64,000 bases of DNA from Bacillus sp. V2I10 (GTDB lineage Bacteria; Bacillota; Bacilli; Bacillales; Bacillaceae), in NCBI RefSeq assembly GCF_030817055.1, contig NZ_JAUSYV010000001.1:396001-460000 (forward strand), read 5' to 3'. How positions within the stretch are numbered: the stretch's first letter is position 1; each line of letters begins with the position of its first letter. Shown piece after piece: positions 53,333-62,010 of this stretch. The notes beneath the pieces were generated by a model. That model saw only the letters and a program-made list of their open reading frames with translations, made no database searches and had not been told where the DNA came from. Position numbers and translations under genes: made by a program.

Positions 53333-53546
53333 ATGGTCGCAGTTGATAAGAAATATAGAAGCCAGAAGTTTATGAGTCAAATGAATAGAGCGGCGCTAAA
53401 AGAGGCTGAATTCAGGAGGACATTCTGCGTTCTGGAGACGGAAAGACCTGGGAATTGTCCGGATCTGCGAACACTTTGGTTTTCCGGTTATCACAGAGTA
53501 TAGAGGTGATAAAAGGGCAATTGACCGTTTATATCCTCGTTTATGA
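53333..53546 (+). pseudogene. Possible decayed acetyltransferase fragment
   Basis: ATG 53333 reads VAVDKKYRSQKFMSQMNRAA (GNAT-like beginning of the acetyl-CoA loop) before losing sense, and a second frame ends GIVRICEHFGF, ITEYRGDKRAIDRLYPRL and TGA. This looks like a frameshifted GNAT remnant. Weak, inferred from two short blocks. Confidence 0.35.
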
Positions 53547-53579
53547 TCCTTATCAGCAAATCACTTATACTGAAAAATC

Positions 53580-53777
53580 TTAAGGAGCATCAATTGATTT
53601 TACTCGGCCTACTTGACCATCCTGAAGGCGCACTTTTATTCCGTGAGGGTGAAAAGCAGATTTTGTCAGAATATCTTTTACAACACCGCCCGTAAGCTTT
53701 CCAGATCGCTGATCCTGTTTCAGGACAATCTGAACAGGCGTACCGGGTTTAATATGTTCGCGGTTTTGACCGTTCAT
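53580..53777 (-). CDS. ywbE: YwbE-family protein
   Basis: 65 residues (MNGQNREHIKPGTPVQIVLK then QDQRSGKLTGGVVKDILTKS), the small YwbE family; the GGVVKDIL and HPHGIKVRL blocks are conserved. Function unknown. The start codon abuts the stop of the preceding gene (TAA-ATG), so the two are co-translated. Confidence 0.9.
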   Translation of the reverse strand: MNGQNREHIKPGTPVQIVLKQDQRSGKLTGGVVKDILTKSAFHPHGIKVRLQDGQVGRVKSIDAP

Positions 53778-53948
53778 TTAAACACCCATTCTTCTGCGCT
53801 GATTATTTGTTTTCTTAGAAACCTGGCTCTTCATGTTCTTCGTCTGATTAGAACCTTTCATACTGGCATTTCCGTTCGCTTGTGCCTGTTTTTTACTGGC
53901 AAGCTTTTGTTTAATCGCTTCTTCAAGTGTCATTTTCTTTTCTGACAT
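53778..53948 (-). CDS. Small basic hypothetical protein upstream of ywbE
   Basis: 56 residues (MSEKKMTLEEAIKQKLASKK to NNQRRRMGV), Lys/Gln/Asn-rich and probably disordered. ATG 53948 has a strong GGGAGGTTTGTCCT site. The stop abuts the ywbE start. Unknown function; too short for the ORF threshold. Confidence 0.75.
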   Translation of the reverse strand: MSEKKMTLEEAIKQKLASKKQAQANGNASMKGSNQTKNMKSQVSKKTNNQRRRMGV

Positions 53949-54097
53949 AGGACAAACCTCCCTTATTAAGATGTACAGTCATTATACTATCATTCACAAA
54001 ATAAAAATAGAACTCTCTCTGAAAGCATTCCCTGAATCTGATTAATTTACAGGGCTGCTGTATACTAGTAGTAACGAATTTGATAAGGAGCATCGAT

Positions 54098-55408
54098 ATG
54101 ACTGTACCTTTAGGCGGAAGCCAGCTGCGGAACTATATAGAATTTCGAAAAGACCCTCTCCTTTTTCTTTTAAATACCCATACACAAGGGGACATCGTTG
54201 CTATAAATCCACATTCAAAGAATACATCTTACATAATCCATTCCAGAGAAGCTGTTAAGCAGATTTTAACTTTAAAAGAAGAGTATTTTGAAAAAGGTTC
54301 TTCTGCACGGACACTTGGGAAAACACTTGGAAACGGTGTTTTAACAAGCGGGGGCGAGGAGCATAGACAGCAGAGGAAAATGATGCAGCCTGCCTTTCAC
54401 AAACGAAAAATCACCGGTTACGCAGAAACTGTAACCTCAATGACTCAGGACTTGATCAGCTCATGGGAATCTGGAGAAACGAGGCCAATACATGAAGATA
54501 TGATGAATTTGACGCTTCGGATCATCGTCAAAACAATGTTTGGAGTCGAGCTTTCTCCAAATACAACTCATATTACTAAAGCGGTAAGCGATATCATTGA
54601 AAAAACGGCTAAATCCTTGCTGACTCCCTTTCCTCCCCCTGATTTTTTGCCTACTGCTCAAAATAGAAACTACAAAAAGGGAGTCAAAACACTGGATGAA
54701 CTGGCTGATTTTCTAATTGAAGAAGGAATGAAACAGTCTTCAGGAGATGACCTTATGTCTTTACTTCTTGAAACAAAATATGAAAACGGTCAATCTTTAT
54801 CAAAAAAAGAAATAAGAGATCAAATTGTCACGATATTAATTGCAGGACACGAAACGACTGCAAATTTATTAACGTGGGTCTTTGCCCTTATTGCCAAACA
54901 TCCCAATGTTGAGGAAAGAATGCTGAGTGAGCTGGGCTTTTTTGGCAACAGCTTAAAGTTTGAAAATCTAAAAAATTTGCCTTATACCAATCAAGTTATA
55001 CAGGAAGTACTAAGACTTTATCCTTCTGCGTGGATCATGCTCAGGGAGGCAAAGGCGGATGCTGAAATCCTAAATGAGACATTTAAGAAAGGCTCCATCT
55101 TCCTGATCAGCCCATACGTCATGCACAGAAATCCAGCTTATTTCACTTCTCCAGAAGAATTTATGCCTGATCGTTTTTCGAAAGAAAAGAAAGATCAGAT
55201 TCCGATGTACGGATATTTTCCGTTTGGAGGAGGCTCTAGAGGATGCATTGGAAGCCAATTTGCCATGATGGAAGCTGTGCTGATCTCTGCAGCAGTCCTA
55301 AAGCATTTTCGTTTAGAGTTTCCAGATGAGAAGCGAGCTCTGAAGCCTGAACCGCTTGTTTCTCTCCGCATCAAAAACGGGATTCATATGACTGCATTAA
55401 AAAGATAA
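54098..55408 (+). CDS. Cytochrome P450
   Basis: Haem monooxygenase, 436 residues, soluble. Heme ligand Cys383 in FPFGGGSRGCIGSQ, I-helix oxygen-activation motif AGHETTAN, K-helix ExxR in EVLRLYPSA. ATG 54098 (MTVPLGGSQL) follows AAGGAG; ATG 54080 in frame would be upstream of that site. No ferredoxin or reductase gene is adjacent, so the electron donor and substrate are unknown. Confidence 0.94.
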   Translation: MTVPLGGSQLRNYIEFRKDPLLFLLNTHTQGDIVAINPHSKNTSYIIHSREAVKQILTLKEEYFEKGSSARTLGKTLGNGVLTSGGEEHRQQRKMMQPAFHKRKITGYAETVTSMTQDLISSWESGETRPIHEDMMNLTLRIIVKTMFGVELSPNTTHITKAVSDIIEKTAKSLLTPFPPPDFLPTAQNRNYKKGVKTLDELADFLIEEGMKQSSGDDLMSLLLETKYENGQSLSKKEIRDQIVTILIAGHETTANLLTWVFALIAKHPNVEERMLSELGFFGNSLKFENLKNLPYTNQVIQEVLRLYPSAWIMLREAKADAEILNETFKKGSIFLISPYVMHRNPAYFTSPEEFMPDRFSKEKKDQIPMYGYFPFGGGSRGCIGSQFAMMEAVLISAAVLKHFRLEFPDEKRALKPEPLVSLRIKNGIHMTALKR

Positions 55409-55507
55409 ACATATTTTCTGGGAAATAGAGGATTACTTGTCTGAGTTTTTTCATGAAATACAGTGTACAATAAGAATCTAAGCAACGACGGATAATAGAG
55501 AGGATAT

Positions 55508-56740
55508 ATGAGAAGAATGACGTTTTCAGCATTAGGAATTTCCGATAGATTAAGTAAAGAACTAAAGCACCAAGGTATTTCAAGCCCTACTCAAATTCAG
55601 GAGAAAGCAATTCCTGCTGTCCTTAAAGGTGAGGATATTATAGCGAAAGCCCAGACAGGAACGGGAAAGACGCTTGCATTTGTTCTGCCCATTCTTGAAA
55701 AAATCAATACGCAGGATAAAGCAGTTCAGGCGCTGATTATTACTCCGACCAGAGAGCTTGCCATCCAAATCACGGCAGAAATAAAGAAGATTACAGACAG
55801 ACTGAATGAGGCAGGAGTTCTTGCCATTTATGGAGGACAGGATGTGGAGCGTCAGATTAAGAAACTGGGGCGCGGCATTCACATTGCTGTAGGGACACCA
55901 GGCCGCATCCTGGATCACATAAGGAGGGAGACAATTGATCTCTCAAAAGTATCCACGCTTGTCCTTGATGAAGCTGATCAAATGCTCCAGGCAGGCTTCC
56001 AGAAAGATATTGAAGAAATTATAGCCCAAACCTTCGATTCCAGACAGACACTGCTGTTTTCAGCGACAATTACGAATAAAGTCAGAGACTTGTCCAAGCA
56101 ATATATGACAAATCCCAAAGATATTACGGTTCAGGAAAAGCAGATTACTGTTGAAAAAATTACTCAGCTTGTAGTTGAAACGAACGACAGGGCTAAGCAG
56201 GCGGCTCTTTTTCGCTTTTTAGACGAGCAGCGTCCCTTCCTTGCGATCATCTTTTGCAGGACGAAAATAAGGGCAGGCAGACTGTTTGATGCAATGAAGG
56301 CTCGGAAGTATGCAGCAGAAGAGCTCCACGGCGATTTATCACAGGCTAAAAGAGAAAAGGTGATGAAACTTTTTCGCGAAGCCAAAATTCAATATTTGAT
56401 TGCCACAGACGTAGCAGCACGAGGACTTGATGTAGAAGGGGTGACCCATGTCTATAACTATGATATGCCTCTCGATGCAGAAACGTATATTCACCGGATT
56501 GGAAGAACGGGAAGAGCCGGTGATGAAGGAGTGGCTGTAACATTTGCCGCGCCAAAAGATATGGACGACCTCCATACCATTGAAAAGGGGATTGCGCTAA
56601 AGCTTCCGAGACAAAAGATTGACATTCCCTCTTCCGAATACACATCTCAGCCCAAAAACAAAGATCAGGTTTACCGTCCTGAAAAAGCAAAAAGAGGATC
56701 ACAATCCAATCGAGGAAAAGTACCAAGAAGGCCAAGGTAA
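55508..56740 (+). CDS. DEAD-box ATP-dependent RNA helicase
   Basis: 410 residues, with all helicase motifs: Q (SPTQIQ), I (AQTGTGKT), Ia (TPTRELA), Ib (TPGR), II (DEAD), III (SAT), V (ARGLD) and VI (HRIGRTGR). A basic C-terminal tail (RPEKAKRGSQSNRGKVPRRPR) likely binds RNA. Paralogue within the CshA/DbpA/RhlE types is not decided. ATG 55508 follows AGAGG. The next gene begins 6 bases later. Confidence 0.94.
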   Translation: MRRMTFSALGISDRLSKELKHQGISSPTQIQEKAIPAVLKGEDIIAKAQTGTGKTLAFVLPILEKINTQDKAVQALIITPTRELAIQITAEIKKITDRLNEAGVLAIYGGQDVERQIKKLGRGIHIAVGTPGRILDHIRRETIDLSKVSTLVLDEADQMLQAGFQKDIEEIIAQTFDSRQTLLFSATITNKVRDLSKQYMTNPKDITVQEKQITVEKITQLVVETNDRAKQAALFRFLDEQRPFLAIIFCRTKIRAGRLFDAMKARKYAAEELHGDLSQAKREKVMKLFREAKIQYLIATDVAARGLDVEGVTHVYNYDMPLDAETYIHRIGRTGRAGDEGVAVTFAAPKDMDDLHTIEKGIALKLPRQKIDIPSSEYTSQPKNKDQVYRPEKAKRGSQSNRGKVPRRPR

Positions 56741-56745
56741 ATGCT

Positions 56746-57651
56746 GTGGGAAATCCTTGGTCTCCAGAACAAACGGTATCAGAGTCCCTGGCGGAAAAGC
56801 TAATCACAAAAGATTTTCCCGAGCTTCACTCTGTTCATGCGAAACTGCTCGGAAAAGGATTTGACAATACGGTATTCAAAGTAAACGGATGTTATGTTTT
56901 CAGGTTCCCGCGCAGGCAGATTGCTGTCGATTTACTGCAAACAGAAGAGCGGCTTCTGCCCATGCTGCCTGACATGGGAATAGCGATACCAGTACCTATT
57001 TTCAGCGGTTCCCCTTGATTTGACTATAAATGGCCATATCTTGGCTATTCTTTTCTGCCAGGCCAGCCTCCAGCTGAATTAACGGAAAAGCAGCGCACCA
57101 GCATGGCTATTCCATTGGCGAGGTTTTTAAAAACCCTTCATGCAATTCCTGTTGATAAAGTACTGATGGCGGGAGTTAAGTATGATTGCCTCGGAAGACT
57201 TGATATGAACAAACGAATTCCGAGGCTAAATGAAACTGCAGAAAAGCTGTACAGTCTTCGTCCGGAAAGTGATACTATCAAGCAGCTGCAGAAATATGCA
57301 GAGATGCTTGTCCCAATTGGTGAAGCATCTGAAAAGTGTCTAGTGCATGGAGACTTGCATCTAAGAAATATCTTAGTGAACGAAAAGGGTTCACTGACTG
57401 GCATCATTGACTGGGGAGATACTCATATTGGGGATCCTGCCATTGATTTGTCAGCTGTTTACAGCCTTCTTCCCTTAGAAGCAAGGTCCTCTTTTTTTGA
57501 AGAATACGGGCAAATAAGTGAAGAAGCGTCTGAATTAGCACGATTTAAAGCTGTTTATACCCTTGCCGTTCTCCTTATCTATGGCATCGATCTGGAGGAC
57601 TGGAAACTGACAAGAATTATTGACAAAGCATTAAAGCATGCGATGAGTTGA
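56746..57651 (+). pseudogene. APH-family phosphotransferase interrupted by one TGA
   Basis: GTG 56746 reads MGNPWSPEQTVSESLAEKLI through IPVPIFSGSP, then a TGA at 57016-57018, and the same frame goes on with FDYKWPYLGYSFLPGQPPAE to the end. The kinase core is after the stop: LVHGDLHLRNILVN (catalytic Asp loop) and GIIDWGDTHIGDPAIDLSAV (DxG-type metal site). So one in-frame nonsense codon splits a choline/aminoglycoside phosphotransferase. A downstream fragment from ATG 57103 could still be made. Confidence 0.82.
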
Positions 57652-57652
57652 A

Positions 57653-57687
57653 GGCTAAGCCCTTAAAATGGGCTTGGTCTTTTTTTT
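57653..57687 (+). terminator. Terminator of the phosphotransferase gene
   Basis: GGCTAAGCCC (57653-57662) / GGGCTTGGTC (57670-57679) with two G-U pairs, then eight T. Confidence 0.8.
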
Positions 57688-57795
57688 ATGCTAGGTATGT
57701 TCATAAGCTAAAAGGTGCAAGTCCGTAAAACAATAGTCTAACTTGTTTCTTAAAACCTTTGACTTTTTTTGAAAATCCCTCTAGCTTTCTAAAAA

Positions 57796-57809
57796 TGAAA
57801 GCGCTATAA
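57796..57809. promoter_or_regulatory. cre-like CcpA site upstream of kduI
   Basis: TGAAAGCGCTATAA, a good match to the catabolite-responsive consensus. It overlaps a TATAAT-like sequence, so CcpA would block transcription. Confidence 0.7.
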
Positions 57810-57817
57810 TTATATTA

Positions 57818-57849
57818 TGGAACGTTGTACCACGATGTGGAACAGTGTA
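57818..57849. promoter_or_regulatory. Candidate KdgR operator
   Basis: TGGAACGTTGTA (57818-57829) and TGGAACAGTGTA (57838-57849) are repeated 20 bases apart, and TGGAAC-GTT-GTACCA is a near-palindrome of IclR type. Lies between the cre site and kduI. Binding by KdgR is inferred. Confidence 0.55.
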
Positions 57850-57943
57850 AATCTAATATAGCGTTTGTAATGATTTCCCTCGTGAAAGGGATGACATCAT
57901 CAAGGACAAGTATTAAAGATCAGTAGATGAATTAGCTGTTATT

Positions 57944-57957
57944 TGAAAGCGTTTTAA
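57944..57957. promoter_or_regulatory. Second cre-like CcpA site upstream of kduI
   Basis: TGAAAGCGTTTTAA, matching the catabolite-responsive consensus, 35 bases before the kduI start. Confidence 0.6.
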
Positions 57958-57991
57958 AAAATTATATGCAGTATAAAAGGAGAGAGAAACG

Positions 57992-58822
57992 GTGGAAATT
58001 AGATATTCTACACATCCGGAGCACGCAAAAACTTTCACAACGGAACAGATTCGAGAGCATTACCTGATTGAGGAGTTATTTGAAGAAGGAGAAATTAAGC
58101 TTGTTTACTCCATGGAGGACCGGGCGATTGTCGGCGGAATATCTCCTTTGGAAGATGTGATTGCTTTAAAGGGCTATGACGAGATTAAGGCAGATTATTT
58201 CCTGGAGCGCCGAGAAGTGGGGATATTCAATGTAGGCGGATCTGGAAAAATTAAAGTTGATGGTGAAACGTATGAAATGAAAACAAAGGATTGCTTATAT
58301 GTAGGAATGGGGAAGAAGGAACTGCTATTTGAAAGCAATTCCGCCGCAAATCCAGCGAAGTTTTATTTGTTTTCTGCGCCGGCACATAAGGAGTATCCGA
58401 CTCAACAGGTCGCTTTTAATGACATTGAGGGAGATCGGATGGGCTCGAATGTGAATGCGAATGACCGGGTGATCAAGCGGATGATTCACGAGGAGGGTAT
58501 TCAGAGCTGCCAGATTGCGATGGGAATGACGAAGCTCCATACGGGAAGTGTGTGGAATTCGATGCCGACTCATACGCATAACCGCCGAATGGAAGTGTAT
58601 CTGTATTTTGATTTGGATGAGCAGGACAGAATGTTCCATATGATGGGAGAGCCCGATCAGACTCGTCATATTGTCATGAAGAATGAGCAGGCGGTCATTT
58701 CTCCTCCATGGTCAATTCATTGCGGTGCTGCAACGGGCAGCTACACGTTCATCTGGGCGATGGCCGGAGAGAACAAGACGTATCGGGATATGGATGCTGT
58801 AAGTATGAATGAACTGCGATAA
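57992..58822 (+). CDS. kduI: KduI, 5-keto-4-deoxyuronate isomerase
   Basis: Converts 5-keto-4-deoxyuronate to 3-deoxy-D-glycero-2,5-hexodiulosonate in pectin and uronate breakdown. 276 residues, cupin fold with the metal site histidines in MPTHTHNRRMEVYLYF and WSIHCGAATG. GTG start at 57992 behind AAAGGAGAGAG. First gene of kduI-kduD-kdgT, with cre and operator sites upstream. Confidence 0.96.
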   Translation: MEIRYSTHPEHAKTFTTEQIREHYLIEELFEEGEIKLVYSMEDRAIVGGISPLEDVIALKGYDEIKADYFLERREVGIFNVGGSGKIKVDGETYEMKTKDCLYVGMGKKELLFESNSAANPAKFYLFSAPAHKEYPTQQVAFNDIEGDRMGSNVNANDRVIKRMIHEEGIQSCQIAMGMTKLHTGSVWNSMPTHTHNRRMEVYLYFDLDEQDRMFHMMGEPDQTRHIVMKNEQAVISPPWSIHCGAATGSYTFIWAMAGENKTYRDMDAVSMNELR

Positions 58823-58851
58823 ACAAAAGATTCGGGGGAGGTGCAGGTAAG

Positions 58852-59628
58852 ATGAGTATGAAGGATTTTTCATTGGATTATTTTAAGCTGACAGGAAAGA
58901 CAGCGATTGTGACAGGTGGAAATTCAGGACTTGGGCAGGCCTATGCGGTGGCACTTGCTAAAGCGGGGGCAGATTTATTCATTGCTGCCCGAGGTGCGAA
59001 TTGGGAAGAGACAAGATCATTAATTGAAGAAACAGGCATGAAGGTTCATTTCTTTCAGGCAGATCTGTCTGAAAGAAATAGCGTGAAGCAAATAGTGGAT
59101 GAGTGTATAAAGGTATACGGGAAGATTGATATTCTTGTCAACAATGCCGGAACGATCCGAAGAGCTCCGCTGCTTGAGTATACGGAAGAGGATTGGAATG
59201 CTGTGATGGATGTCAACTTGAACTCGGTGTACTTTTTAAGCCAGGAAGCGGCAAAGGTCATGGCCGAGCAGAAGCGGGGCAAGATCATTAATATCGGCTC
59301 AATGCTCTCCTTCCAGGGCGGCAAGTTTATTCCGCCTTACACGGCGAGCAAGCATGGAGTAGCGGGTCTTACGAAAGCGTTTGCGAATGAATTAGGGGCA
59401 CATAATATCCAAATCAACGCCATTGCTCCTGGGTATGTCGAGACGGCGAATACTGCCCCAATTCGTGCTGATGAGCAACGGAATGCAGAAATTATTTCTC
59501 GTATCCCGGCAGGAAGGTGGGCATCGACCTCGGATTTGATGGGGGCTGTCGTCTTTTTAGCAAGCAGGGCTTCTGACTACATGAATGGGCATGTTCTGGC
59601 AGTTGACGGCGGCTGGCTCGCACGGTAA
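58852..59628 (+). CDS. kduD: KduD, 2-dehydro-3-deoxy-D-gluconate 5-dehydrogenase
   Basis: Short-chain dehydrogenase that reduces the KduI product to 2-keto-3-deoxygluconate, 258 residues. NAD(P) site TGGNSGLGQAYAVALAKAGA; catalytic Ser-Tyr-Lys in NIGSMLSF and YTASKHGV. Start ATG 58852 behind GGGGGAGG. Same direction and operon as kduI. Confidence 0.94.
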   Translation: MSMKDFSLDYFKLTGKTAIVTGGNSGLGQAYAVALAKAGADLFIAARGANWEETRSLIEETGMKVHFFQADLSERNSVKQIVDECIKVYGKIDILVNNAGTIRRAPLLEYTEEDWNAVMDVNLNSVYFLSQEAAKVMAEQKRGKIINIGSMLSFQGGKFIPPYTASKHGVAGLTKAFANELGAHNIQINAIAPGYVETANTAPIRADEQRNAEIISRIPAGRWASTSDLMGAVVFLASRASDYMNGHVLAVDGGWLAR

Positions 59629-59747
59629 GAGGCGAAACGGGCAATAAATGTGTTCAGTTCTACAGAGAATAGTAAGAATATTAAAACATCATGAATCTAC
59701 CGAAAAGATTTGCTTAGGACATTAACTAATTGGAAGGGTAGAGAGAT

Positions 59748-60746
59748 ATGAAAATTATGAAAACGATTGAACGAATTCCAGGCGGTTTAATGCTTGTCCC
59801 GTTATTCCTTGGTGCCATTATCCATACTCTGGCACCTGGATCTGGAGAGTATTTCGGTTCATTTACCAACGGCCTGATGACAGGAACGGTGCCAATTTTG
59901 GCGGTTTGGTTCTTCTGTATGGGTGCGAGCATTAATATTAAAGCGACGGGTGTTGTGCTGCGGAAATCTGGGACGCTTGTGGTAACCAAAATTGCCGTTG
60001 CTTGGGTCGTAGCAATTGTGGCATCTGCTTTTATTCCGGATGGAGGCATTCAATCGGGGCTCTTCGCCGGTCTATCCGTTCTGGCGCTAGTTGCGATGAT
60101 GGATATGACGAATGGCGGCTTGTATGCTTCCATCATGCAGCAGTATGGAACGAAGGAAGAAGCAGGAGCATTTGTTTTAATGTCGCTTGAATCCGGACCG
60201 CTTGTTACGATGCTGATTCTAGGGACAACAGGCCTCGCTGCTTTTGAACCGCAGGCGTTTGTCGGGGCTGTCCTGCCATTCCTGATTGGGTTCATTCTTG
60301 GAAATCTCGATACCGATCTGCGTGAATTCTTCAGCAGAGCGGTGCACGTAATGATCCCGTTCTTTGGCTTTGCGTTAGGGAGTTCGATTGATTTAACGGT
60401 TATAGCAAAAACGGGTCTTGCTGGAATCATTCTAGGAATTTTAGTCATTGTGGTAACAGGCATCCCATTAATGCTTGCAGATAAATTCCTTGGCGGCGGA
60501 AATGGAACAGCAGGTCTTGCTGCATCCAGTACGGCGGGTGCCGCGGTAGCCAATCCAATGATTATCGCCAATATTAAGCCAGAATTCTTGCCAGTAGCAG
60601 AAGCGGCTACGGCATTGGTAGCAGCCTCTGTAATTGTGACTTCCATATTGGTGCCGATTCTTACGGCCTACTGGGCTCAGTTTATGAATAAGAAAAACAA
60701 CCGCAATAAAATAATTCTGCAGGGAGATAAGAAAGCTTCCGTGTAA
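59748..60746 (+). CDS. kdgT: KdgT, 2-keto-3-deoxygluconate permease
   Basis: Proton-driven importer of 2-keto-3-deoxygluconate, 332 residues, about 10 membrane helices of the KdgT family (MTNGGLYASIMQQYG, SLESGPLVTMLILGTTG, AGAAVANPMIIANIKP). It allows the cell to take up the product from pectin breakdown by others. Start ATG 59748 behind GGAAGGGTAGAG. About 120 bases after kduD. The kinase (kdgK) and aldolase (kdgA) are not in the window. Confidence 0.94.
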   Translation: MKIMKTIERIPGGLMLVPLFLGAIIHTLAPGSGEYFGSFTNGLMTGTVPILAVWFFCMGASINIKATGVVLRKSGTLVVTKIAVAWVVAIVASAFIPDGGIQSGLFAGLSVLALVAMMDMTNGGLYASIMQQYGTKEEAGAFVLMSLESGPLVTMLILGTTGLAAFEPQAFVGAVLPFLIGFILGNLDTDLREFFSRAVHVMIPFFGFALGSSIDLTVIAKTGLAGIILGILVIVVTGIPLMLADKFLGGGNGTAGLAASSTAGAAVANPMIIANIKPEFLPVAEAATALVAASVIVTSILVPILTAYWAQFMNKKNNRNKIILQGDKKASV

Positions 60747-60893
60747 TAGACGGATAAAGGAAGACATATACATGGATGTCTTTCTTTCTTTTCATTAATT
60801 GAAGAAAATCTTAACCAAAAGTTATCTGGAATCTCTTCAAACTCATTAGCAAAAAAAAGCCGCAATCCCGACATATGGATTACGACTCACTTT

Positions 60894-61655
60894 CTAGCCA
60901 GTATAGCCCAGGTTCCTTGAGATTTCAATGCTGCACTGCTTCATTTTTCCAATCAGCGTAGTTTCGATGAGTTCGGGAGTTACACGGTTGTTTGGTCCGG
61001 AAACACTGAAGCTGGCAATGATTTTGCCATTATGGTCAAAGATTGGGAAGGCGATGCACATGAGCGAAGCTTCATTTTCTGAGTTGTCCAGGGCATAGCC
61101 TTGAGAATCTACCTTTTCGATTTCTTCCAGGAATTCTTCCTTAGATGTAATGGTAGTAGGAGTTTTAGGAATAAACTTCATTTTTGAAATTGTTTCATTC
61201 TTTTTATCCTGATCCATTCCGGATAACAGCACTTTACCTACCGCGGTACAATAGATTGGTGCGCGGCTGCCGATTCGGGAATACATCCGGATGGTCTGAT
61301 TGCTTTCTATTTTATCAATATATATCACTTCCCCGCGGTCCTCTATGCACAAATGAATCGTTTCGTTCACTTCCTGGCATAGTTTTTCCAGAAAAGGCTT
61401 TGCTATGGTGACAACATTTATGTTGTTGATTAAGTTCCTTGAAAGAAAAAGAACTTGAAGGCCAATTTTGTATTTGTCAGTTTCTTCATCTTTAATCGTA
61501 TAGTTCATGTTCGTTAAAGTGGCAAGCAATCTATGAACTGTACTTTTAGTTAGCCCAACTTGCTCAGCTAAACGCGAGATTTGAATGCCTTCTGGATATT
61601 CGGAGAGCTTGTTTAATAATGTGAGAGCCCGTTCGAGTGATTGAACATTCGCCAT
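60894..61655 (-). CDS. kdgR: KdgR, IclR-family repressor
   Basis: 253 residues, winged helix-turn-helix (IQISRLAEQVGLTKSTVHRL) and IclR effector domain (YCTAVGKVLLSGM). The likely effector is 2-keto-3-deoxygluconate, and its targets the kdu/kdgT genes it faces. It is convergent to kdgT (tail to tail). Gene name rests on neighbourhood. Confidence 0.88.
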   Translation of the reverse strand: MANVQSLERALTLLNKLSEYPEGIQISRLAEQVGLTKSTVHRLLATLTNMNYTIKDEETDKYKIGLQVLFLSRNLINNINVVTIAKPFLEKLCQEVNETIHLCIEDRGEVIYIDKIESNQTIRMYSRIGSRAPIYCTAVGKVLLSGMDQDKKNETISKMKFIPKTPTTITSKEEFLEEIEKVDSQGYALDNSENEASLMCIAFPIFDHNGKIIASFSVSGPNNRVTPELIETTLIGKMKQCSIEISRNLGYTG

Positions 61656-62010
61656 TTTTTACGACCTCTTTTGTTTTGTGATTTGGTAGTATGATGATGT
61701 AAGCGCTGTTGTCCTTTATGATACGGTATAGAAATAACTTTGTAAATTTAAATTAGGAAATCTTATTTGGATGTAACATTGACACCTAATTGGAGGGAAG
61801 ATCACGTTATTAACATGATAAATGCATTAAGAAGAATGGCAGGATGCCTGATGCATTAGTCGCAGGAGCGGATGAAGAGGCAGAGGCAGTTAAAAATCAG
61901 AAGCAGTTAAAATTCAGAAGCCAAATATGGTGGAGAATGTTCAGTAAGTAAGAGGATTTGAGTTCCACTTAGGGTATATAGTAAGTGATTTATAAAGGGA
62001 GGACGAAGAA
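61656..62010. other. Intergenic region between kdgR and the aldo/keto reductase
   Basis: 355 bases. A cre-like TGTAAGCGCTGTTG lies at 61698-61711 upstream of kdgR. A 35-codon frame (61844-61951, MPDALVAGADEEAEAVKNQK) has no good ribosome site and looks non-coding. No other gene is seen. Confidence 0.5.

Noticed and set aside
56619..56864. 81-codon frame across the helicase end
   Set aside because: Out-of-frame shadow of the helicase tail and the phosphotransferase start.
25631..57651. TGA read as an amino acid (recoding) to explain the two interrupted genes
   Set aside because: TGA ends many intact genes here (walK, yycI, pepT-like cases), and no recoding signal is seen.
61844..61951. Small gene MPDALVAGADEEAEAV...
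   Set aside because: No usable ribosome site and repeated low-complexity codons; probably chance.
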